Of a DNA stretch of 20,031 nucleotides, positions 1 through 6,721 are shown piece by piece. The DNA lies in NCBI GenBank assembly GCA_035267205.1, contig DATFLZ010000189.1, positions 1 to 20,031 of the forward strand, given 5' to 3'. The stretch comes from CAXMST01 sp035267205. Its GTDB lineage: Bacteria; Actinomycetota; Thermoleophilia; Solirubrobacterales; 70-9. Made by a program: the position numbers and the translations under genes. Each line of letters starts with the position of its first letter. The stretch's first letter is position 1. A model generated the notes under the pieces. The model had not been told where the DNA came from and ran no database searches. It worked only from the letters and a program-made list of their open reading frames with translations.

Positions 1-2161
1 CGTCGTACTCCTCCAGCGTCGAGGCCCCGTAGAGGTCGCGCGCGGCGAGCTCCTGCAGCACGGACTGCTCCCGCAGGGGCCCGCGATCCGCGGAGGCGGC
101 GATCCCGGCGCGCGCCGAGGCGACCGCCTCCTCGGCGGCGGCACGCGCCGCGTCGGGCAGCTCGAGCGCCGCCAGGCGCCGCTCTCCCGCGGCCGGGCCG
201 AGCGCGGCGATCGCGCGGGCCAGCGCCCGCGGCGAGCTCGCGTGCTCGGGGGCCGGCGCGATCTCCCCGATCCCGATGCGCTCGGTCAGCTCGCCCTCGA
301 GCTCGTCATCCACCGGGTCGGGGGTCGGCGGCGGCTCGAGCAGCGCTCGCACCTCATCGACGAACGGGCTCCGCGCGACGGCCGCGCCCGACTCGTCGGC
401 GCCGGTGTAGCTCAGATAGAGGTGCCGCGTGGGCCGCGAGATGCAGGAGTAGAAGAGATAGCGCTCCTCGGCCGCGGGATCCCGGCGCGCGGGAAGGGCG
501 AGGTCCCGGCGGCGCTCATCCGAGAGGAGCGGATCGGCGCCACCGCCTCCGGCCGCCGGGAAGCTGCCGTCGGTCAGGCCGGCGACGAAGAGGTGCTCCA
601 GGCGGGTTGCCCGCAACCGGTAGGGGCTGAGGATTCGGACTCGGCCCTCCGTCGGCCCTCTCCAAAGCGGGACGCGGATGTGCTCGAGCAGCTCGCTCAG
701 CTCCGCCGCGCCCGGCGCATGGCGGCCGAGCTCCGCCGCCTCGGCGAGTGCCCGCCGCACCTCGGCAGCCGCCCGAAGCTCGATCGCGGGCCCGCTGGCG
801 GGCTGGATCCCGGATCGCGCGTGCGGTCGTTCGGCGATCGCCGCCGCGATGCGGGCCACGGCGGCGGCCAGTGACATCGCGCCCCGTGGGCCGGCCTCCT
901 CGATCGCGTCGAGCTCCCAGACGTCGTGGCCCCAGGAGTGGAGCGCCTCCGAGGCCGTCACCAGCCGCCGGCGGAGCACCCGGCGCTCGAGCCAGTCGAC
1001 CATGTCGGGGCGGGCCCTGGCCGGCCCACGGAGGAAGGCCACGACGTCCTGGGCGCTGCCGTCCTCGGCGACGATCCGCAGCAGGCGGATCAGGGTCGTG
1101 CCGGTCGCGGTGGAGGCGAGCGGAACGCGCGCTTCGGCGGCGACGGGCACCCCGAGCCCGCTGAGGACCCGCGTCATCACGGGCGCCTGCCGGTCGGGGC
1201 TGCGCACGGCGATCGCGATCTCGTCCGGATCGACCCCGGCCGCGATCAACCGCGCGACGCGCCGCCCGATCAGCTCGGCCTCGCCCCGCTCGCCCGCCGC
1301 CTCGAGCAGGGACAGGGAGCCGTCGGGCGCGGCGGTCTCCGGTTCCGGGTCGAAGACGTTGCGCTCGAGGTGGAAGAGCGTCGCTGCCGCCGTGTTGTCG
1401 GGCTGGGGTTCGAGCTCCTCCGCGACCTCGGCGCCGAGCTCGTCGCGGAGAACGCCGAGCAGCTCGGCGCGGGCGGCGAGCGCGGGCCGGTCCTCGAACG
1501 AGAGCGCGACAACCGTCTCGCAGCTCGCCTGCAGCGCGGCGAGCAGCTCGATCTGCTCGCGCGCGAGGTCATCGAATCCGTAGAGCAGGACGGGCCGATC
1601 GCGCCAGCGGGAGGGCTCGGCTCGCAGCGCGGCGGTCGCCGCCGACGCGAGCCGGTGCACGTCGGTGCGGCCGAGCCCGTCGCGCAGCCGCTCGTAGGCG
1701 CCGAACAGGTCCGCGATCTCGGACTCGAAGCCGGCGGCGCCCTCGAGCTCCGCCACCCGCTCGCGGAAGCCCTCGGCATCGAGCCCAGCGCCCTGCAGAT
1801 CCCCGAACACCCGCTCGAGCGCCGGAGCGAAGCCGGACCGCGAGGCCGAGCGCGAGAGCGCTCGGAGGTCGGACTCCGCGACGGCGGTCCGCGTCAGCCA
1901 GACCCGCTGCACCCGGCTCAGCGAGGCGCCCGCGCCCAGTCCATAAGTGCGCGCGACCTCCTCGAACAGCCCGGGGAAGCTCGTCACCGTCCCCCCGAGC
2001 AGGCCGCCCGCTCGCTCGCAGAGCTCGCGCTCGAAGCGGGCGACGTCGTCGCTGGTGGGGAGGACCAGCAGCGGACCGCGGTCGAGGCGCGCACAGAAGC
2101 GATCGAGCACGAGGCCGGTGCGACCGGAGTTCGGCGGGCCGATGATCAGCTCGAGGCTCAT
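1..2161 (-). CDS. AddB/RecB-like helicase-nuclease protein, N-terminal part (3' end beyond window)
   Basis: An open minus-strand frame runs off the left edge; about 720 residues are visible. Residues 8-15 read GPPNSGRT, a Walker A-like loop in which the usual lysine is arginine. Near residue 550 is RVRILSPYRLRATRLEHLFV followed by AGLTDGSFP, the motif V-like strand of AddB/RecC-type helicase folds. The stretch EERYLFYSCISRPTRHLYLS followed by YTGADESG is the motif VI-like region. The last visible residues, ASTLEEYD, match the entry to the PD-(D/E)XK nuclease domain (S-x-x-LE-x-Y), so the nuclease active site and any Fe-S cysteines lie outside. By family knowledge it takes part in double-strand-break end resection with an AddA-type partner, which may follow beyond the edge. 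I chose ATG 2161 because the protein then starts MSLELIIGPP, as family members do; an in-frame ATG at 2215 adds 18 charged residues. Neither start has a clear Shine-Dalgarno. Family call good; exact subfamily unsure. Confidence 0.82.
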   Translation of the reverse strand, partial: MSLELIIGPPNSGRTGLVLDRFCARLDRGPLLVLPTSDDVARFERELCERAGGLLGGTVTSFPGLFEEVARTYGLGAGASLSRVQRVWLTRTAVAESDLRALSRSASRSGFAPALERVFGDLQGAGLDAEGFRERVAELEGAAGFESEIADLFGAYERLRDGLGRTDVHRLASAATAALRAEPSRWRDRPVLLYGFDDLAREQIELLAALQASCETVVALSFEDRPALAARAELLGVLRDELGAEVAEELEPQPDNTAAATLFHLERNVFDPEPETAAPDGSLSLLEAAGERGEAELIGRRVARLIAAGVDPDEIAIAVRSPDRQAPVMTRVLSGLGVPVAAEARVPLASTATGTTLIRLLRIVAEDGSAQDVVAFLRGPARARPDMVDWLERRVLRRRLVTASEALHSWGHDVWELDAIEEAGPRGAMSLAAAVARIAAAIAERPHARSGIQPASGPAIELRAAAEVRRALAEAAELGRHAPGAAELSELLEHIRVPLWRGPTEGRVRILSPYRLRATRLEHLFVAGLTDGSFPAAGGGGADPLLSDERRRDLALPARRDPAAEERYLFYSCISRPTRHLYLSYTGADESGAAVARSPFVDEVRALLEPPPTPDPVDDELEGELTERIGIGEIAPAPEHASSPRALARAIAALGPAAGERRLAALELPDAARAAAEEAVASARAGIAASADRGPLREQSVLQELAARDLYGASTLEEYD

Positions 2162-2317
2162 CGGGTCGCGGCGTCGGCGGGAGTCTGGGTCTGGGGGCTC
2201 ATCCGTCGCGAGCATAGGTCGCCCGGCGGGCGCAGTTTCTGACCGGCACGGGGATCCGCGGCCGAATCCCGCTCATAGCGCATTCCCTTGCGCCGTTTTG
2301 ACGTCCCCACCCGTCTT

Positions 2318-2323
2318 TATCTT
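2318..2323 (+). promoter_or_regulatory. Possible -10 box (TATCTT) for the 151-aa gene
   Basis: TATCTT fits the actinobacterial TANNNT -10 pattern and ends 7 bases before ATG 2331, so transcription would begin at or next to the start codon (leaderless). A TTGACG at 2298-2303 resembles a -35, but the 14-base spacer is short. There is no Shine-Dalgarno before the ATG, which agrees with a leaderless message. Confidence 0.4.
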
Positions 2324-2330
2324 CCCGTCC

Positions 2331-2786
2331 ATGCCGCTCTGCTTCATCGATCCAGCCGACGCCATCCGCGTAGTCGCCGACTCGGTCGGCCGCGAAGCCC
2401 GCCGACAGCTGCTCGGGGAGGCCGTGCGGGCGTGGGTCGACGAGATCCCGGACGACGAGCTCGAGGCCCACTACTGCAAGGCGATCGCCGAGCTCGACGA
2501 GAACGATCTCTCGATGCTCGCCGCCTGGCACGCCTCGATGGACGTCGGCTCGGCGCTCCCCAACCGCGACTTCCTGATCGGCTCGTTCGGATCGCTCGGC
2601 GAGCATCGGCGCGAGGCGCTGAAGCTCGCCGCCGGCTTCCGCGGCGAGGAGGCCGTCGATCGCGGCGTCACCGAGGAGCGCGCGCTCGAGACGGTCCTCG
2701 ACTGGCTCTCGGAGGAGCGCCAGATGGAGCTCGCCGCCGAGGCGATGGAGCTCTACCTCTGGGACCGAATCGGCTCCGACAACTAA
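2331..2786 (+). CDS. Hypothetical alpha-helical protein, 151 aa
   Basis: I do not recognise a family. The product starts MPLCFIDPADAIRVVADSVG and is acidic, has no signal peptide or membrane segment, and looks entirely helical (long runs such as EERALETVLDWLSEERQMEL). The frame is real by context: it starts just after the divergent AddB-like gene, fills the gap up to the convergent GNAT gene, and has strong third-position GC. ATG 2331 was chosen because it follows a TANNNT box by 7 bases and gives a compact start; the same frame extends further upstream, but that part is low-complexity Arg/Ser sequence read through the AddB start region. The only cysteines are at residues 4 and about 47. A role tied to the recombination gene is possible because of the shared promoter region, but this is only inference. 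Confidence 0.68.
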   Translation: MPLCFIDPADAIRVVADSVGREARRQLLGEAVRAWVDEIPDDELEAHYCKAIAELDENDLSMLAAWHASMDVGSALPNRDFLIGSFGSLGEHRREALKLAAGFRGEEAVDRGVTEERALETVLDWLSEERQMELAAEAMELYLWDRIGSDN

Positions 2787-2831
2787 GTCTGCTGATCGGC
2801 GTCGAGGCCGCGGCGGCGCTCGCGACGACGT

Positions 2832-3959
2832 CTAGAGGTCCTGGCCGTAGATCCGGTAGCGCTTGACGATCTCGCCGCCCATGCCCTCCATGGCCTTGTT
2901 CATGGGCTTGTTCGTCTCCAGGATCCAGCCCATCTCGCCGCCCGACTGCGGGGTCTGCTCGGCCATGTCGAAATGCCGCGCGTAGAGGCCCGCGGCGACG
3001 CCGGTGTGCTGGAACTCGGGCTTGACCCCGAGCGCGAACACGCGGACCGCGTCGACGTGCTTCTGCTCGCGGAGCGCCCGGACCCAGCCGAACGGCAGCA
3101 GCCGGCCCGCGAGCTTCTTCAGCACCTGGTTGTAGTCGGGGAGGGTGAGGGCGACGCCTGCCGTCTCGCCGTCGGCGGTCTCGGCGACCATCGCCCAGTT
3201 TTCGTCGAGGATCGGCTTCAGCTCGGAGGCGTAGTGCTCGATCTCGGCGGCGGTCAGCGGCACGAAGCCCCAGTTCTTCTCCCAGGCGGCGTTGTAGATC
3301 TCCATAAAGCGCTGGACCTCGGCGGTGAGGTTGCGCCGGCGCATGCCGCGGATCTTGATCCCGTGCTCGGGCTCGAGCTTGTCGGCGAGGTCGAAGATGA
3401 TCGGCAGCACCTTGTCGCGGCCGGAGACGTGCAGGCTCCACTTGTAGAGGTCCATCGCCTTCTCCAGGCCTGCGCCCTCCAGCAGTGGGGCGTAGTAGGG
3501 GTGGTGCCAGTCCTCGAGGATCTGCGGGCGCAGCTCGTAGCCGTCCACCAGCAGCCCGCACTCGTGGTTCGTCGAGAAGTTCATCGGCCCGATCATGTGG
3601 TCGCGGCCACGCTGCCGGAGCCAGCCGCGCGCGGTGTCGAGCAGCGCCTCGGCGATCTCCGGATCGTCCTCGCACTCGAAGAAGCCGAACATGCCCCAGT
3701 CGTTCTTCTGGATCTCGTTGAAGCGGTAATCCAGGTGGGCGGTGATCCTCCCCACCACCCGGTCCCCGCGTCGGGCCAGGAAGTACTCGGCCTCGGCGTG
3801 GTCGAAGAACGGGTTCTTGCGGCGGTCGAGATGGCGCCGACGCTCGCTGATCAGCGGCGGCACCCACTGCTCCACGCCCTCGTAGAGGCGAAAGGGGAGG
3901 AGGATGAACTCGCGCAGCTCGCCGCGCCCGCCAACGGGCGCGATGGTGAGGTCGGTCAT
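2832..3959 (-). CDS. GNAT-fold N-acetyltransferase-like protein, 375 aa
   Basis: The product begins MTDLTIAPVGGRGELREFIL and is about twice the length of a single GNAT domain. The N-terminal half has the conserved block around residues 48-72 (KNPFFDHAEAEYFLARRGDR) and a GPMNFSTNHECG stretch near 124-135, typical of the large YghO-like acyltransferase family. The C-terminal half carries a GNAT motif A-like segment, ALGVKPEFQHTGVAAGLY, about residues 315-332, where acetyl-CoA would bind. The substrate is unknown. ATG 3959 overlaps the stop of the upstream HAD gene by four bases (ATGA), implying translational coupling; it is the last gene of a four-gene operon and converges on the 151-aa gene, 45 bases away. 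A longer open frame upstream of the ATG is the shadow of the HAD gene. Family call is good; the cellular role is unknown. Confidence 0.82.
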   Translation of the reverse strand: MTDLTIAPVGGRGELREFILLPFRLYEGVEQWVPPLISERRRHLDRRKNPFFDHAEAEYFLARRGDRVVGRITAHLDYRFNEIQKNDWGMFGFFECEDDPEIAEALLDTARGWLRQRGRDHMIGPMNFSTNHECGLLVDGYELRPQILEDWHHPYYAPLLEGAGLEKAMDLYKWSLHVSGRDKVLPIIFDLADKLEPEHGIKIRGMRRRNLTAEVQRFMEIYNAAWEKNWGFVPLTAAEIEHYASELKPILDENWAMVAETADGETAGVALTLPDYNQVLKKLAGRLLPFGWVRALREQKHVDAVRVFALGVKPEFQHTGVAAGLYARHFDMAEQTPQSGGEMGWILETNKPMNKAMEGMGGEIVKRYRIYGQDL

Positions 3960-4618
3960 TGGCGGTCGCTCCCTCTCATCTGGAGCGCGGACTCTATCTC
4001 CGGGATCGTGCGCTCGTTGTCGTGGAACTGCACCGCCTGCAGGCCCTCGGCCCGAGCGGCCTCGCAGTTGACCTCCATGTCGTCGATGAACAGACACTCC
4101 CCGGCCTCGATCCCGTCCAGCCGGTCGACCGTCAGTCGGTAGATCTCGGGCTCGGGCTTGCGCATCCCGACGAAGCCCGAGTCGACCACGGTCTCGAAGA
4201 TCTCGTCCACCGGCAGGAAGGCCCGCCAAAGCGGCTCCCACTCGCGCACGTTGTTGGTCAGCATCGCCATCCGATGGCCTCGGTCTCGGGCTGCGGCCAT
4301 CAGTTCGATCATCGGCAGGTTCGGATCGAGCGCCTCGAAGTAGAGCTCGCTGAAACGATGGAGCTCCGGCCGGTGGCCGAGCAGCGGCTCCAGATGGATG
4401 CGGAGGATGTCGAGAAAGCGGCCCTCCGTGATCCGGCCGCACTCCAGCTCGTAGAGGGGATTGGCTCCCTCGAGCTCGGCAGCGCCGTTGGCCATCGCCG
4501 TGCCGAGCTGCTCGGGGCTGATCCCGGAGTGGTCCTGGTATGCGGAGAACGCCTGGATCAGCGGCGTTGTGAGCACGCCGCCGAAGTCGCAGATCACGGC
4601 CCTGACCGGAGTGCTCAC
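3956..4618 (-). CDS. HAD-superfamily hydrolase, subfamily IA-like, 220 aa
   Basis: HAD motifs appear in order: motif I ICDFGGVLT with nucleophile Asp11, motif II MLTNN with Thr121, motif III lysine in MRKPEPEIY (Lys154), and motif IV CLFIDDMEVN with Asp179/Asp180. The residue two after the nucleophile is Gly rather than Asp, as in the DFGGV group that includes epoxide-hydrolase N-domain phosphatases and some sugar-phosphate phosphatases. A helical cap fits residues 20-90. The expected reaction is hydrolysis of a small phosphorylated metabolite; the substrate is unknown, and the missing second acidic residue makes phosphatase activity less certain. The start is GTG 4618, the GTGA overlapping the upstream gene's stop by four bases; extending further upstream gives only Arg-rich shadow sequence. 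The downstream GNAT gene overlaps its stop, so the two are likely co-translated. Confidence 0.88.
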   Translation of the reverse strand: MSTPVRAVICDFGGVLTTPLIQAFSAYQDHSGISPEQLGTAMANGAAELEGANPLYELECGRITEGRFLDILRIHLEPLLGHRPELHRFSELYFEALDPNLPMIELMAAARDRGHRMAMLTNNVREWEPLWRAFLPVDEIFETVVDSGFVGMRKPEPEIYRLTVDRLDGIEAGECLFIDDMEVNCEAARAEGLQAVQFHDNERTIPEIESALQMRGSDRQ

Positions 4619-5352
4619 GCCACGGCCCTGAAGATCTCGTAGCCGCCGATGCCCGGAACGCCATCGAGCTTCCAGTCGAAGCGAGCGGCCTCGAGCTCCC
4701 CGTCGGCGAGCGCGGCGCTGCCGCCGGCACATCGGCTGCCCGCCCCCCGGGTCGCCGGCCCCTCCTCGCCGTCGCCCCAGAGCTCGAGCGTCGCCCGGAC
4801 CTGCCGGCCGGCGCCGTCGTACTCGGTGGAGAGCAGCGGCTCGGCGAACGAGCTGACCGCCCCGTCGGCGCCGACCCGCACGGCGCCGAGGGTCTCAGTG
4901 CCGTGGTGGTCGACGGCGGTGGGCCGCAGCGCGAAGAGCAGCAGCAGCGATCGGTCCTCGAGCACGGCCCAGGTCGTCCGCAGTGCCGCCTGGTCGGCCT
5001 CCCCGCTGATCTGCCAGGAGACCCCGTAGGCCTCGAAGCCATCCGGGATGCCCTCAGGCGCGTTGGCGATCTCGCCGCTGGCCCCGATCGCCTGCACGCG
5101 CAGCCCCCGTTCCTCGCCGGTGTCGAAGGCCAGCTGCCCGGTGTGGGCGGCGAGGCCGAGGATCAGGCCGGGCTCGCACTCGCCCGCGCTGACGCGGAGC
5201 ACCCCTTCGCCGCGGGCGGCGGTCGCGTCGGCGAGGCTCAACACCTGCTCGCCGCTCGCGATCACAGCACTGGCGGAGTCTCCCTCCGAGAGGGCGACCG
5301 CGCCGTAGAGGCCGGCGTCGGCGTCGGCGAAGGCGAGCAGCCGCTCAATCAT
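4615..5352 (-). CDS. Hypothetical protein, 245 aa, operon member
   Basis: I cannot assign a family. The product starts MIERLLAFADADAGLYGAVA, has no signal peptide or membrane helix, and alternates hydrophobic and polar residues in many short segments, suggesting a beta-rich fold. A segment LRTTWAVLEDRSLLLLFALR lies in the middle, and the C-terminus reads FDWKLDGVPGIGGYEIFRAV. Two cysteines (about residues 59 and 211) are not in an obvious metal motif. ATG 5352 was chosen because it lies inside the end of fxsA (8-base overlap) and because upstream sequence in this frame is low-complexity shadow. Its stop overlaps the GTG of the HAD gene. Tight packing argues for co-expression with FxsA, the HAD hydrolase and the GNAT protein, but gives no function. 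Confidence 0.75.
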   Translation of the reverse strand: MIERLLAFADADAGLYGAVALSEGDSASAVIASGEQVLSLADATAARGEGVLRVSAGECEPGLILGLAAHTGQLAFDTGEERGLRVQAIGASGEIANAPEGIPDGFEAYGVSWQISGEADQAALRTTWAVLEDRSLLLLFALRPTAVDHHGTETLGAVRVGADGAVSSFAEPLLSTEYDGAGRQVRATLELWGDGEEGPATRGAGSRCAGGSAALADGELEAARFDWKLDGVPGIGGYEIFRAVA

Positions 5353-5947
5353 CGCGCTCGGTCTCCTGGGCGCTGTCGGGGAGCGCGTACTCGGAGTCGT
5401 CGATCTCCTGGGCGGAGCCCTCGTAGTCGTAGGCGCGGGAGCTCCGGCCCGGACTTCGGGGTGGGGTGGAGGAGCCGCCACCCCCGGCCGTCGCGCCGCC
5501 CGTCCCCCGGCTGCGCCGCTCACCCCCGGAGCGACCGCCGCCGGTGCCAGGCATGCGGTCGTAGACGAAGAACACGGGCCGCCCGGTCGGCGTCCGCGCG
5601 GCCGCGGCCTTGACCAGCCGGCGGTAGGCGGCGCGGGAGGGCGGCAGCAGCAGCGAGATGCCCAGCAGATCGGTGAGGAACCCGGGCGTCAGCAGCAGCG
5701 CGCCGCCGAAGATGATCATCGCGCCGTCCATCACCTCGCGCCCCGGCACCTTTCCGGAGCGCATCGTGCTGTTGAACTTCGCCCAGGTCTGCCGGCCCTG
5801 GGAGCGGGCGAGGTAGGCGCCGACGACCGCGCTCAGGACCATCAGCGCCAGCGTCGGCCCGACGCCGATCAGCTGGCCGACCTGAATGATCACGAAGATC
5901 TCCGCGATCGGGATCAGGATGAACAGGAAGAAGAGGATCAGGCCCAT
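5345..5947 (-). CDS. fxsA: FxsA family membrane protein, 200 aa
   Basis: The product starts MGLILFFLFILIPIAEIFVI and shows the FxsA hallmarks: first helix (about residues 2-23), GPTLALMVLSAVVGAYLARS (about 29-48), then the cytosolic QGRQTWAKFNSTMRSGKVPG and the GAMIIFGGALLLTPGFLTDL segment (about 75-94). E. coli FxsA is an inner-membrane protein that relieves exclusion of phage T7 by the F plasmid; its normal role is not settled. The tail after about residue 125 is a disordered Gly/Ser/Arg stretch ending in an acidic region, longer than in enteric FxsA and common in actinobacteria. ATG 5947 is the first codon of the first helix and follows a TACCCT box by 9 bases with no Shine-Dalgarno. It leads a four-gene overlapping operon and diverges from the MIP18 gene. 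Confidence 0.92.
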   Translation of the reverse strand: MGLILFFLFILIPIAEIFVIIQVGQLIGVGPTLALMVLSAVVGAYLARSQGRQTWAKFNSTMRSGKVPGREVMDGAMIIFGGALLLTPGFLTDLLGISLLLPPSRAAYRRLVKAAAARTPTGRPVFFVYDRMPGTGGGRSGGERRSRGTGGATAGGGGSSTPPRSPGRSSRAYDYEGSAQEIDDSEYALPDSAQETERDD

Positions 5948-5956
5948 CGCGGGTGG

Positions 5957-5962
5957 AGGGTA
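5957..5962 (-). promoter_or_regulatory. Possible -10 box (TACCCT) for fxsA operon
   Basis: TACCCT on the minus strand fits TANNNT and ends 9 bases before the fxsA ATG, so the message would be leaderless or carry two or three extra bases. No convincing -35 was found. Confidence 0.3.
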
Positions 5963-5968
5963 GGCGAA

Positions 5969-5990
5969 GCCCGCCCCGGACCGGGCGGGC
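5969..5990. repeat. GC-only inverted repeat between divergent fxsA and MIP18 genes
   Basis: GCCCGCCC (5969-5976) and GGGCGGGC (5983-5990) form a perfect 8-bp inverted repeat with a 6-base spacer. It lies just upstream of the putative fxsA -10 and about 50 bases before the MIP18 -10, so it could be an operator for both genes or simply structural DNA. Confidence 0.5.
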
Positions 5991-6038
5991 GGTGGCTGCG
6001 CAAGAGGCCCCGGCCTCGGACGCGGCCCCCGGGTTCGC

Positions 6039-6044
6039 TACCGT
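6039..6044 (+). promoter_or_regulatory. Possible -10 box (TACCGT) for the MIP18/SufT-type gene
   Basis: TACCGT fits TANNNT and ends 7 bases before ATG 6052, consistent with a leaderless transcript. It partly covers the alternative GTG start at 6043, which argues for ATG 6052. Confidence 0.4.
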
Positions 6045-6051
6045 GAAGGCC

Positions 6052-6366
6052 ATGTCCGAAGCGACCAAGATCACCGAGGAAGAGGTCTACGAGGCGCTCG
6101 AGGAGGTCATCGACCCCGAGCTCGGCCTCGACTTCGTCAACCTCGGACTCGTCTATGACGTCGAGATCGAGAACGAGGGCGAGGTCTACATCACCTTCAC
6201 CCTCACCACCCCCGCCTGCCCGATCGGCCCCCAGGTCTCCGAGCAGATGAAGGAGTTCGTCGGCGACATCGACGGCGTCACCGGCGTCCACCCGAAGATG
6301 ATCTTTGACCCCCCATGGTCCCCGGAGATGATGTCTGAGGACGCCAAGTTCGCGCTGGGGTTCTGA
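6052..6366 (+). CDS. MIP18 family (DUF59) metal-sulfur cluster assembly factor, 104 aa
   Basis: The product starts MSEATKITEEEVYEALEEVI and has the complete DUF59 pattern: VIDPELGLDFVNLGLVYDV, about residues 19-37, the LTTPACPIG loop with the conserved cysteine (about residues 57-65), and a C-terminal PPWSPEMMSEDAKFALGF typical of SufT-like members. The family helps mature Fe-S proteins in the cytosol (SufT, archaeal and eukaryotic MIP18) and includes PaaD, the phenylacetyl-CoA oxygenase maturation factor. There is no suf or paa cluster in the window, so a general Fe-S role is the safer inference. Length is normal for a stand-alone member. ATG 6052 follows a TACCGT box by 7 bases and also has a weak AAGG before it; a GTG three codons earlier is possible. 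It diverges from fxsA. Confidence 0.92.
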   Translation: MSEATKITEEEVYEALEEVIDPELGLDFVNLGLVYDVEIENEGEVYITFTLTTPACPIGPQVSEQMKEFVGDIDGVTGVHPKMIFDPPWSPEMMSEDAKFALGF

Positions 6367-6608
6367 AGGCATTCCAGAGCGATTAGGAGCTAGACCCGAC
6401 CGGGTCGTAGGCTCGATCTGAAACGCTTTGCGAGCGCGGTTTCTGCCCCTCGCGCAACGCGGCAGCCTCGGGAGCTACCACTTCTCTGCGGAAGCGTGGG
6501 TCCGGCCGAGGGCGCCGGCCGCGGGGCAGCAGCGGTTGCATAGCGGGGAAGCAGAGGCCGGGTTGGCGCGGATCGCCCGGGGGCTCGTCCCTGTCGCGTC
6601 CAGGTGCC
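6367..6608. other. Intergenic stretch without a gene, two small hairpins
   Basis: No reading frame here looks coding; open frames on both strands are Arg-rich shadow-like sequence. GACCC (6393-6397) and GGGTC (6402-6406) make a short stem with a GACC loop 27 bases after the MIP18 stop, and GAAAC (6420-6424) with GTTTC (6439-6443) encloses a second imperfect stem. Neither is followed by a T run, so they are weak terminator candidates at best. The rest, rich in GGCCG and GCGGG runs, shows nothing I can name. Confidence 0.5.
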
Positions 6609-6713
6609 GAGCGGTCAGTCTCGGCCGGTATGCGGTCGCTAGGTACCGCTCGGCGTTCCTGAGGGGCGATTCTGGCCGTCGCAGGCCCGTTCCAAGAACC
6701 TCGTGGTCTGGTG
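6609..6713 (+). repeat. Structured intergenic repeat, copy A
   Basis: This 105-base stretch resembles 11031-11132. The first 43 bases match copy B at 37 positions and form a hairpin: outer arms GAGCGGT (6609-6615) and ACCGCTC (6645-6651) are identical in both copies, a 5-base internal loop lies on each side, and an inner stem surrounds TAT. Shared downstream blocks are TCCTGAGGG, GATTC and a terminal TCTGGTG, with a second small stem GTTC/GAAC at 6689-6699. In this copy the inner stem is weaker (one G-T pair and two mismatches). It sits between two convergent genes and ends 9 bases short of the FemAB-like gene's stop. It may be a repeated terminator or REP-like element, a small RNA, or a remnant of a mobile element. 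Confidence 0.7.
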
Positions 6714-6721
6714 AGGGATGC

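Noticed and set aside
242..2242. Several long plus-strand open frames opposite the AddB-like gene
   Set aside because: They are Arg/Ala/Gly-rich shadow translations with no motifs, while the minus strand gives a coherent family protein through the whole region.
3960..5042. Extension of the GNAT gene to a 736-residue fusion
   Set aside because: The upstream part is out-of-frame shadow of the HAD and 245-aa genes; the ATGA overlap marks the true start.
6367..6721. tRNA or known riboswitch in the gene-free stretch
   Set aside because: No cloverleaf with T-loop and anticodon could be built, and the hairpins do not match any riboswitch pattern I know.
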